Of a stretch of 64,000 nt of DNA, positions 54,701-64,000 are shown piece by piece. Under the pieces are notes generated by a model. That model worked only from the letters and a program-made list of their open reading frames with translations, searched no databases and was not told where the DNA came from. Position 1 is the first letter of the stretch, and each line of letters starts with the position of its first letter. The position numbers were made by a program, and so were the translations under genes. The DNA is from Diadema setosum (taxonomy: Eukaryota; Echinodermata; Echinoidea; Diadematoida; Diadematidae). The DNA lies in contig NC_092702.1 in the NCBI RefSeq assembly GCF_964275005.1, positions 34,445,316-34,509,315 on the forward strand, given 5' to 3'.

Positions 54701-57700
54701 TTCAGTCATCAATTCGAAAAGAAAGGGACTATTGGCAGAACCAAACGTTGTTCGAAGCCTGTTTTCAATACTTCAACTTAATTGGTAAGTCTTCAAATCG
54801 AAGAAATTTTGGGATTTTAAATTGACATTTACCCGCGATACTAATTCTGTCATGATCCTGAATGTTACAATGCGAAGCCCCATTACGCTATGCGTATGGG
54901 GCTGCTGGTCGCAGTTAGCTATGCGTACAATGGGCTGCACGCTGCTGGTCGCAGTCAGTGGTTTCGTACAATATTTATCGACGCTGTACGGCGACGGCTC
55001 TGGTACGAAACCATTATTGCATGATTACTAAGACATGAGAGCACTTTGGGGCGAGTAATTCTCACAGACAACGTACTTTCACGTGAAACACAAACCAAGA
55101 CAAGGAAATTCAGGGAAACTTTTGAGGTACCATAACTTTTTATTATCTTTGAAGTAGAATTCCATACTAAATGGGTATTTGTCCATGGTCGCCAGTAACT
55201 TACCTTTCTCTGTCTCTGCCTCTGCCGTTTGGCCGCCTTGGAGTTACTCTTGCTCTTTTTGGCGCCCTCAATGAACGAGAGCAAATCCTCCACAGTGCGG
55301 TCATCGTTCTGCAGCAGTTCCGTGGCCGGTGGAGGCCTGGCGGGTTCGTGAGAGGGTGAATGGTCCTTGGGTTGCTATGTGGAAAAATTGGTGAGAAAGT
55401 ATGACATAACTTCTGCACCTTTGTATTTTACGTCCTTTTTTGCAGCATGAATTTTCGTGAATTGCCACTGGCAATCAATGAATGTAGTGTAGACAAGAAC
55501 TTTTGCGTCCATTGCAATTTCGCGAATTTTGGCTCTTGCGAAATTAAAATGCATGCGAACATTCCTCGTTTTACAGTATAATAGATATCATAAATCTACT
55601 CTCTACACAAAAGGAGTCGAGGCGTATTTTTCAGTTGCCTTTTCCTGTTTGAGCGTCTGTATACAGGAAACCTGCATAGACATTGAAGCCTTGTAAAAAA
55701 TATCAATGTTTGTGATGTCTGAATAGCCCTTAAAGAGTTGATGCACGAAGCTCTTTAACGATATGCTATGAGCTGTGGGCTAAGGTGACATCAAATTTTA
55801 TACTATCAGTCAAATCTTAAAGACTCTTCAAACTCTCATTTGCTTATGAATGCACACTGCACTTCCATTGAGACCTGCCCTCATGATTAAAATGTCTATT
55901 ACTCCTCACATGAACACTCAAGGAAGCAAAGAGTTACGTCAATTGAGAACCCATTGGTTATTGAACACAAAACTTCAAGTTTCATGGCACCACAGATTGC
56001 AAATTATCCATGAGATGGTGCCTCATGACTCATTACCTTTCTCTCCCTCAGCCTCAGCCGGAGTCTGTCCCTGATTTCAGTGTAGTTCCGACTCGTCGGT
56101 GCAGGTTGGGGCTGCAAGAGGGCAGAGCATTAAAGGATGTGTCAGTAACGACTCTCTGATATACAGCATGACATACATGATCCGGATCTTCCAAAAGTAA
56201 GTTTCATTGAGTTATCTGATGTGCTGATAATTACTCCTTCAAACAAGGCATAACATGTGACATGATTCATTTGCAATGGGAAACACTATTTCATTCCAAT
56301 GCCTGTATGTTTTCTGACACTAAGAATTGAATTGACAAGTGGGCTTCTGACAATATACTGTAAAACCAGAAATGTTCACATGTGCGAAACTCTAGCAAAT
56401 TTTGCGAGGAAAGATTCACGAAAGTAAAATGCATGTGAAAGGTTTTTCCTACACAATGCATTGAATGCTAGTGGCAATTCGCAAAGTTTTCATTCCATAA
56501 AAAAGGCCATCGCCTCAAAATCGTTTCAATCAGCAAATGTTTCCAGTTTTCCGCTAAGCCACAAATTCCTTTCTCTCCGTTGCCATCTGTTTAAGACTTC
56601 CCTGTAAGGGACCACTACAGTAGGTTGAGCCATGTTGCCGGAAATATGACGCAACCAACAACTATCACACAGACACTAACGCTGAGTAAGACACATGGCT
56701 GTGCAATGTGATTTCCAGCTTGGACTAAATGGAAATTTATACAGTGAAGTTGAATAGCCACTAACTAAAACATTTGGGGACAATTTGGTGACAATACATT
56801 CAAGAATGGCAGAGTCAAGAAGCATGCCAGTGCACCACTTGATTCTGATGACACATTTACACAGGTCTGGTGAGCCTTGAGAAAGATATGACAGCATATA
56901 CCAGCCGAGTTCAGACTATCACACAGTTGTTTGAGGACAAGAGGGGTGCGGTGTCAGCCAAGTCAATTTACTTCCATTACTATTCCTGCCCCTACCCCTC
57001 CCCATCCCTGCCATCCCATTCCCGTCAGCATCACCGTAAAAAAAGGGACAGCTACAACAGTAAGAGGTCTGGTATCCTTCATGGGTTTACCAATGGGCAC
57101 ACAAGGATGACCAAACAATTCATCAATACAATTGCCTTACACCATTTTCACTTCGGTAGAACATTTGATAGTGGGCAATGACCAAAGACGCAACCTACCC
57201 CTTGCCCGAAGAATTCACAGTAGCAGCATTCGCAGTGCTTGGACTCTCGTTCTCTGGTGGTGCTGGAGGCGTTGGAGTCTTTGTCATCGTGGATGTCCTC
57301 CTCTTGGGTGTAGTTTGGAGTCTCGTAGTCTGGCTCACTGCTGTGGGTGGGAAAGAGCACAAAGGACGGGATCAAAATATTTTTATCTGAATTCATTGTT
57401 TCAAATCCTGGGTCAGCCCATGTAAGCCCAGCGAGATACCTCATCAGTTCTACAGAGGTTTGGCAAACGAGGTCTACTTAAGCACTTTCTATCTTAAACA
57501 GAGGAAAACACAAAAGTAACTATTTTCTGATTAAACTGAATATGGCGATTTTCTAATGACTAATATACACCACTTTGGAGAAAAAATATGGCTCCTCCCT
57601 ACTGGTCATACCGGAAGTAAGACTGTAAAGAGTTCTACTCTGAAAAACATGCAAACCATGAAACTTCAGCAGATAGTTTTACTCAAACTAGATTCAGCTC

Positions 57701-60700
57701 TGGTCATTTTAGAAAAGCAAATTGCTTCTCTGAAAATTGTTAATAGTAAACTGACTATTCTGGTAATAACAGAAGAATCTACACTTCAGGAAACAAATTT
57801 TTTGTGATGCAGGAAACTCGGCCTTCTTCCACTTCTGTGCTAAGCAATGTATCATCATCACATACATAAGGCGACAATCATGAAATACTTATGAACCATC
57901 CCACTCTTATAGGCATTTATTTGAACAAAGATCTCCACAGAAGGTTTTTAGTACCATCAAACACAAAATGAAGTTTCTTTTGGATGGGGGCAGGAAACAG
58001 AGGGGAGAATATCTTACCTGCACACACTAGCCGAGGTTGGGGTGCTGTTGGCAGTCTGCATGGAGCTGTTACACAACCCTGCACCCGAGCCCAGCATGCT
58101 TGAGGAGTGAGAGATGGGGTTGTGGTGGGAACACGGCTGAAGCTGCTGCTCACTCAGGTAATCTGGATGACATCAAAAGAACCAACAAATATCAGTAAAA
58201 AACTAGAAATGTCGCTTTGGCGACTGGTATGCCTCCGCCATAATGCATGATTTTCCCAATAGGTCTAGATAGTACATGTGGACAATGTGTGATTACATTT
58301 TCACAAAATTGGCTAAATATTGAAATGACAAGTTTGTCACAAATGTGTTGAATGTTCACCTTCCTTGACCTAGGTTTAATTGGATGAATAGGAGAGCATG
58401 TATCTAGGGATTTAAGGACTTTAACTCGACTTTGACCCATTCATACATTTAGGCATTGAGTAATTTTCAAGGTACAGGTGTGGAGAAAAAGTGCAATTTC
58501 TGAATTGAATAGTAAATTGTTACCATTTTCATCTGGCCCTTGACCCTAAACTTCATAAGATAATCACTTTCAGGTAGAACATGCATAATATGTACTACGT
58601 TTCAAGATAACTTGAGCCACTTGCGAGATATGGAGGAAAAAGTTAGTTCAGCACTTTCACTTGATCTTTGACCTTTTGACCTTTGAGACAAAAAAAGAAG
58701 AAAAAAAAAAACTTTCCAGAGAATTTCTATTAGGTTACACATGTATGCATACACCAAGTGTAAGAAAAAATAACCCTGCTGGCATTGCATGATAGGAGGG
58801 AAATAGTAAAATTTTGAAGTGTTGCACTTGACCTTTGACCCCTGACCTTTGACCCCATGAACCCTACATTCTCTAGATAATCACTTCCAGTCAGTATATG
58901 TATATACTATGTTCCATGAAGATACCTTGAACAATTTTCCAAGGTACATGTGTATGGAGAAAAAAAAAAAGTTTTAATATTTTTACTTGACCTTTTGACC
59001 TTTGACCTCATGACCCAAACTTTCACCAGAGAATCTTAATTGGGTAATACATGTATACACTATGTTTCAAGAAAATATCTTCAGGCATTCAATAGATATG
59101 GTGGAAATAGTGAAATTTTATGTATTTGACCCTGACCTTTTGACCTTTGACCTTTGACCTCATGACCCAAACTTTCACCAGAGAATCTTAATTGGGTAAT
59201 ACATGTATACACTAAGTTTCAAGAAAATATCTTCAGGCATTCAATAGATATGGTGGAAATAGTGAAATTTTATGTATTTGACCTTAACCTTTTGACCTTT
59301 GACCTTGAGCATGTGCACCCAAAAGTTGATAGGCACAACTTCACCCCCTAATACACATACATGCCAAGTTTCATTAGGATACCTCAACGGGTTTCGATAG
59401 TTACCTTGTCCACAAAATTAATTACAGACGGACGGACGGACGGACGGACGGACGGACAGACAACCCGAAAACATAATGCCTCCGGCACCACTTCGTGGCG
59501 GAGGCATAAAAATGTTTGCAGATATACATGCTAAGTTTCATCATGTTCAGCAACAGATTCTGTGCACATGAAAACGGGACATCTGTCAACAGAAGACTGC
59601 AGTTTATATTCTAGGCGAATAACCTATCCTTTAGTTGTTATTTCCTAGTAATCATACATCCATTCTGGTCTCAGTATCGCCCTATGAGATGCATGACATA
59701 ACTCACCGGGTACCCTGATGATTGGCTCCGCAGGGAGTGCTTCCTCCCCACTTAGACTCTTCTTCTTCTTTCCCCCACTGGGTACCTGTTGCTGCTGCTG
59801 CTGTTGGAGGTGGTGCACATCAGCCATATGAATGCCAGCATTCTGCAGCTGCAGCCCCGCCCCTGGAGCTGCCAACATGTTTGGCGTCACCAACCCCTGT
59901 TGTGTCAGTACGCCCTGGCTGAACTGCTGGGCCAGCGCCTCCGAAGTGAGCGTGCCTGCAGCTATCGCATCGGTCTCCTGCAGTAAGGGTGGGAAGAACC
60001 GGTTGTTGTTTGGTATCTTGGGCACTGTGGGGAGATTGTGCTTGGCACATAGCTCCTGCGCCTGCCCAAGGATCTTCCCTTTACCGATGCCATCATTGTG
60101 CAGTTGTTGGCCATGAGGCAGCCGGTGCTGCTTTGTCCACTCGCTGAGGGGTAGTGAAGAGATGCTGCCCACTACCCCACTGGAGTCGTGACCGTGCTTC
60201 TTGCCTTTCTCCTCCTTAGCTGCCTTGCTCTCCGCCTCGTGATGCGCTTGGTGTACTGATGCTTGCTTGGACTGGAGTGTGGCCTTGACACTCTGGACGA
60301 GGTCAGGCGCATCCTCATGGCTGTAGTGGGCGTGGGAGTGTGAGTGGGAGTGTAGGACCATCTTGGCACTCTCGTAGGCACTGTTCCAGTCACTGTAGGC
60401 CTGGAGGCCGTCCGTGGTATCCAGGTTGAGCTGGAATGCTTGCTGGGAGTGGTTGGGAATCTTGGTGGGCTTCTGGGAAGCCAGGTTATAGAGGTGTGGG
60501 TGGATGAGAGGGTGCTTGGCAGTGATGCCGTGATGACTGAGGTCCAGTGGTTGGTGGTTTGGGAGGTTTGGATAAAAGAGGTACGAGGGCTTGTTGGGCA
60601 GGGTATTCTTGTCCCCAATGTTGGCCGTCATTGTGGTTGTAGCAGGGAGATGAGAACTGAGGTTGGCAGTACAGGCATGACATTCACAGGGTCGACTATT

Positions 60701-63700
60701 GGAGATGTAAGAGTCCTGCAAAAAGAAAAAGAGCAAACAACCCTTGAATGAAGTATAAACAAATATAGACCTTACTGTATTCAATGATACCTTTCTTTGA
60801 AATTGTGAAGGTTTATCTACAGATGTGAGAAATCCTTTGGCTAGCATAAAAACACACCCTTGCACAGGTTTTACTGCAGGAAGAATCCACAACCTCTTGC
60901 ATGAATGATGAACAAGAAAAAAACAAAACATCTTTTCACTGATATGGAAGGCCAGATTTGTATTGACTGGTTACCTGAATGTTAAGTTCTAAACATGTAG
61001 TGATACTAATTTTGAAAAGGCTACAGAGACACAATATGGCCAAAACTGCAGTCACTCTAGAGGGACCACGTTTATCAATTTCCATTAACATGTTCATTAA
61101 CATGATAAATCTGTTATAATTATTTCCAAAAGTATACAATTTTTAACACTGACTGAAATGTTTTTGGACATAAAAATTCCTCAGATAGTGCCACAACTAC
61201 AGAATAATCATATCTTTCATCTTCAAACATCTGTTTGTGACTGTCTCACTTGGTCATGAATTCTGGAGTTGTATGAGAGAAATTCTCTGGCAGAAAAAAA
61301 AAGTGACACTCAAAAGCTTGAAATACAGAGAAGCACTGGTCCCTAGATGAAAATTCCCCTAAAATGTTGAATGAATAGTCAAATTGGCATTAAAGACCCA
61401 AGTAGCATGGGAATTCATGGGTGGCCCGATTCATTCGCTGCCCACCGTGGTGCATTCAAAACCCAAGAACAGCACCGCACAGCAAATATGTGCATCAAAG
61501 CATACATTCATCATTAACGGTCAACTCCAATTGAGACTCTTTGGCTGTGTGTGTATTGATATAGAGATTAGTGATAAAGCTGTACACAATTCATTATGGG
61601 GATTCTCAAATATATCCAAGATGGGCCAGCCTTCCCATTCCATCGAATCCCAACTCTACCGGGTCTTTTAAGTCTTTAACACACGACCAGACCATGTTGC
61701 ATGGCATGGAAACTTTGATCAATACTGTGGAGGGCAAGGCAGGTGGCTCACCTTTTTCAAGTCCCCACCACTAGTCTGCCTCTCCCCGACTTGCCCCGGA
61801 GAAGCTGCCCGGCAGTCTGGTCTGCCCCTCCCTCTTGACTGGTTCTGGCCATGCCGTCTCTCCCTCTCCTCCTCATCTTCCTCCTCCTCGAAGGCGTTCT
61901 CGTGGGACGGTGAAGGGGACGACTCTGAGTCGAGGTCGTCGGAGTCATCCGAGTCTTCGCTCCGCGGAGAACAGAAGCTGTATCGTGAGTAAACAAGGTG
62001 ATACAAATACTCTCTTATCTGCTCTTTCAACACCCTAAAGAGAATGGCGAGTTGTATAATCTCCAACAATTTGCCACTTGCCGTAATTTTGTTCAATACA
62101 TACGGGCAATGAAGTTTATCATCAAAATGACACTCAGTAACCTCTCTGCAGCATAGCATTTCTTGTTTCAGGATACACAAATTGTACATCTTTATCTGCT
62201 CATAGCAATTCTTTTTTCAAACGTTGTATGTGTAATGCTGGTCTCTTTCATTTCCACTGATAACAAAACACACAATCACAAAATTGATAACAATAAATGA
62301 ATTAAAAAATAACACCCAAAGTAATTTTCTCACACATTGCATGAAGCAGTACGCTTATCATAAATGTTACACTCCATTTGATAGGGGTGATTTGGTGTAT
62401 TTTGGCTCCTTCATGTGTGAATCCACTGAATCGGAGATGGCTTAACTCACCCCGACGAGATGAGATCGTTCCGAGAGAAGATTGGGATGACTTCCTCGCT
62501 ATCCTCCTGGGAGGAGCACTCGGAGGAGGTTGTGGAAGACAGGTCGGGGGGATTGATGGACTGGAAAAACGTGTCCAGGGTCGACAGCTGACCACCGGGA
62601 GCAGCCTCGGTCAGCCGCTTGAGGCCAATCTCCTCGTAGAGTTCAGGGGTGAAGAGGCTGGACGTTATGCGATTCAAGCTGCAGTCATCACATAGGCACC
62701 TTGTCGAGAGGAGAGAGAGAACAGTTAGCTCTGACTGCACAAACTTTTGACTGTTTACCCATGACCCAACATCGCACAACATGTTGACAGGATCCTGCAT
62801 CAACGTAAATAAGCACCAATTAATCAGTGTTTTCATAGTAGCCATGATAAAAAAAAAGCATGGGAATGCATACTTGGCTTGATTCAAACCAATGATCCAA
62901 TGGATACGACGCCTGTCCGGTTACCAGAAAATTGTTGGTTCAAAACCAGCCAGAGTATGTATGCCTATGAGTTTTCATCATGGCTACTACTAAAACACTG
63001 ATTAATCGGTGCTGATTTACATCGATGTAGGGCAATGGGTCAATGAATTGCAATAAAAACAACTCGATGCAAGAATTGATTAATTTGAATGTTTAGAGTG
63101 GTTTTGAACAAGGATGTATAAAAGCCTGTCTCTTCAGAGTCTGAATACAAAGCATTGAGGGTATTCCACACTTCAATCATTTTATAGATACCTGGTGATA
63201 CACAGAAGTTACGACTGGGGCACCATGACCAATGCACATTATTTTTTTCATGGCCCATCACCATAGAATGTAACAATAACTCGGAGGGCTGTAAATCTGT
63301 CTAGATGGAGTTTACATAGATATCATGGTGTTGAAATTGGTTGCCACTGGACAGATAGCAGTCTGGCATATATTATCAAACTTTTTTTTCCCTTAGTTTT
63401 ATAATGACATACCTTAAAAGTTTCTTTTGTTTAATAAGTACCAAATTTTGAAGACAAAATGCTAAGGAGGTATCACCAGAGTGTCAAATTGAAGGATCTT
63501 ATGCCCCAAAACCTAAAGGAGTCCAGGTAGTGGACACCGACTTCTATCAATCCATTCAATTTCACTTCCTGATGGCAAACTCACTTTTTCTTGGTCGAGC
63601 CCTTGTGGTTCATCGTGGCGTCGTGCGAGCTGCCTCCATTTCCCATGTGACCAATCAGAGATGAGTGACTGTGAAACATGCTCCTGCTGTTTGCAGCCTT

Positions 63701-63790
63701 AGAGGCATCGGAGAAGAGCGGGCACGATTTGGATGACGACACACCCACATCCCACGAACGGTTCAGTGCATCCTTCCCTTTATACAATTC
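50716..63790 (-). CDS. FAM193A: FAM193-family protein, 11 exons, 5' end outside window
   Basis: Exons in transcript order: 63790-63585, 62699-62451, 61977-61752, 60715-59707, 58162-58018, 57340-57199, 56111-56037, 55374-55204, 53595-52329, 51764-51686, 50812-50716 (stop). All splice sites are GT-AG and phases agree, giving 1221 residues plus stop; upstream exons lie beyond 64000. Recognisable FAM193 parts: CLCDDCSL and CECHAC cysteine motifs; KHCECCYCEFFG (near residue 650) with SRNYTEIRDRLRLRLRERK after it; a basic KAAKRQRQRQRK stretch; and the C-terminal block FLPKENVDMNEMDETERELE...AFKRFCLASTP ending LALKKSSLQAH, like human FAM193A (...FSLKKATFAAH). Low-complexity tracts include 11 His and two runs of 7 Gln. 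Human FAM193A is a poorly known nuclear protein reported to promote p53 activity; no enzyme fold is visible. Vertebrates have paralogues A and B; this is probably the single ancestral-type gene. Confidence 0.94.
52329..53595 (-). CDS. FAM193A: FAM193 largest exon, disordered, His and Gln runs
   Basis: 422 codons of low-complexity sequence: 11 His in a row (53494-53526), 7 Gln (53413-53433), many Ser/Pro/Asn/Lys, ending TSKRRKKKKNSSDNPNASI. Apart from the Lys/Arg cluster (nuclear-localisation-like) no domain is visible. Long open frames on the opposite strand are a by-product of this composition. Confidence 0.9.
54108..55150. mobile_element. 1-kb palindromic foldback element
   Basis: Left arm AAAAAGTTTTGGTACCTC, TGCTCTCATGTCTTAGTAATC and AGCAGCCCCATACGCATAG pairs with right-arm GAGGTACCATAACTTTTT, GATTACTAAGACATGAGAGC and CTATGCGTATGGGGCTGCT. 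Further in, GGAGAGCTACATACACCATG pairs with CATGGTGTATGTAGCTCTCC. Arms are about 450-500 bases around a centre near 54590. A 100-base segment (about 54917-55018), itself ending in inverted GTGGTTTCGTAC / GTACGAAACCA, is present only in the right arm. No coding capacity. It lies in the FAM193 intron between exons 55374-55204 and 53595-52329. Confidence 0.8.
55433..55583 (-). mobile_element. TACTGTAAAA-family MITE fragment
   Basis: On the minus strand: TA-CTGTAAAACGAGGAATGTTCGC, AATTTCGCAAGAGCCAAAAT, TTCGCGAAATTGC and GCCAGTGGCAATTCACGAAA. Related in the opposite direction to 56358-56530; the far end is not clear. Confidence 0.5.
56358..56530 (+). mobile_element. TACTGTAAAA-family MITE fragment
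   Basis: TA-CTGTAAAACCAGAAATGTTCAC then AAATTTTGCGAGGAAAGATTC, CTAGTGGCAATTCGCAAAG. Same family as 55433-55583 in inverted orientation. Confidence 0.5.
57199..57340 (-). CDS. FAM193A: FAM193 exon with CECCYCEFFG core motif
   Basis: Encodes SEPDYETPNYTQEEDIHDDK and, near its end, KHCECCYCEFFGQG, the most diagnostic block of the family and a likely metal-binding cysteine cluster. The acceptor is CAGCAG, so splicing at 57340 or three bases later both keep the frame and differ by one serine. Confidence 0.93.
58203..59509 (-). mobile_element. HINE-like repeat, family 1, full-length, minus strand
   Basis: The 5' end is at 59509 (TATGCCTCCGCCACGAAG), followed on the minus strand by a GTCCGTCC array (plus GACGGACGGACG at 59428-59456). 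Tandem units rich in AGGTCA follow (TGACCTTTGACCTTTGACCT at 59141-59160 on plus). The 3' end has the mirrored GGCGGAGGCAT, a perfect hairpin GTCGCTTTGGCGAC (58210-58223) and CTAG/TTTTTT at 58203. Two internal units (about 58980-59130 and 59150-59290) are nearly identical. Non-coding. Confidence 0.72.
59707..60715 (-). CDS. FAM193A: FAM193 large exon: CECHAC motif, His/Ser and Gln tracts
   Basis: Starts DSYISNSRPCECHACTANLS, a cysteine motif typical of the family, then a Pro/His/Asn-rich region with HSHSHSHAHYSHEDAPDLVQ, an EEKGKKHGHDSS basic patch, ELCAKHNLPTVPKIPNNNRF and a run of seven Gln (59786-59806) before SGGKKKKSLSGEE. Mostly predicted disordered. The acceptor is a long TTTTTCTTTTTGCAG tract. 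Confidence 0.92.
62752..63046. mobile_element. Two tRNA-like SINE copies, head to head
   Basis: On plus, GGATACGACGCCTGTC (A-box-like) and GGTTCAAAACC (an exact B-box, about 62939-62949) are followed by ATGAGTTTTCATCATGGCTAC, AAACACTGATTAATCGGTGC and TACATCGATGTAGGGCAATG. On minus, GGTTTGAATCAAGCC is followed by TATCATGGCTACTATGAAAA, CACTGATTAATTGGTGCTTA and TTACGTTGATG. The two bodies are therefore inverted copies sharing a central tRNA-like head. They lie in the FAM193 intron between the first two visible exons. Confidence 0.55.
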
Positions 63791-64000
63791 CTATTTGAGC
63801 AAAAAATGAATAAATCAATAAACCAAAGTCATATAAAATTACAGTAATACGCCAGACATACAGATTAAGAGACCAACCATTCTTCGATGTCTAGCACTGA
63901 GTCCTCTGAAACTTGCAATATCCTACACTTGCATGCTCAAATCATTCTACAATGAGTAAAATTTGCATCACATAAGCATAGCCTACTTGGCACACTACAT
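63791..64000 (-). other. FAM193 intron reaching the window edge
   Basis: Upstream of the first visible acceptor (TTTGCTCAAATAG). No further exon is seen before the window ends. Confidence 0.6.

Noticed and set aside
60172-60618. 148-codon minus-strand frame rich in Thr/Pro/Ser
   Set aside because: It is a shifted reading of the FAM193 exon 60715-59707, whose own frame matches the family and the splice phases.
1-64000. Retrovirus-like, LTR or Polinton-type elements
   Set aside because: No gag, protease, integrase, envelope or capsid frame and no long terminal direct repeats were recognised; both reverse transcriptases are of non-LTR type.

Overview
The window looks like nuclear DNA of a marine invertebrate deuterostome, most likely an echinoderm of sea-urchin type. 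It is AT-rich, with intron-rich vertebrate-like genes separated by many microsatellites, inverted-repeat transposons, non-LTR retroelements and repeats carrying GTCCGTCC runs and AGGTCA tracts. The species is inferred from repeat style and protein similarity only.

Three protein genes can be built exon by exon, with every intron phase agreeing. (1) A complete alpha-L-iduronidase gene (IDUA, + strand, 6745-24014): 14 coding exons, 652 residues, lysosomal GH39 enzyme with both catalytic glutamates and the key active-site N-glycan site. (2) A complete REC8 meiotic cohesin kleisin gene (+ strand, 32314-45125): 17 coding exons, 702 residues, with the N-terminal SMC3-binding head, the C-terminal winged helix and a consensus separase site. 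(3) Most of a FAM193-family gene (- strand, 50716-63790): 11 exons and 1221 residues up to the stop codon; its 5' end lies beyond base 64000. REC8 and FAM193 converge; IDUA and REC8 are in tandem. No operon-like or pathway link joins the three. IDUA and FAM193A also share one human band (4p16.3), so part of this neighbourhood may be ancient linkage.

Layout: 1-3635 noncoding with three TTAA-flanked inverted-repeat elements; 3790-5692 a 5'-truncated CR1/L2-like LINE; 6745-24014 IDUA, with a 6.3 kb tenth intron packed with repeats; 24015-31100 the IDUA 3' UTR, a second LINE with an open 449-codon reverse transcriptase, a 1.1 kb tandem-repeat element and a pogo-like MITE; 31100-32313 the REC8 promoter and 5' UTR; 32314-45125 REC8; 45126-50715 the two convergent 3' regions with three TA-flanked MITEs; 50716-63790 FAM193, with a 1 kb palindrome, a full-length tandem-repeat element and a head-to-head SINE pair in its introns.

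The most unusual theme is a set of at least five sequence-unrelated repeat families with one architecture: a 5' subterminal motif, a GTCCGTCC-like microsatellite in four of them, internal tandem units often rich in AGGTCA, the motif mirrored near the 3' end, a small hairpin and a CTAG-T-like terminus. This resembles non-autonomous Helitron/Helentron (HINE-like) elements. No retrovirus-like, LTR or Polinton element was recognised, and no CRISPR array or rRNA gene was seen.
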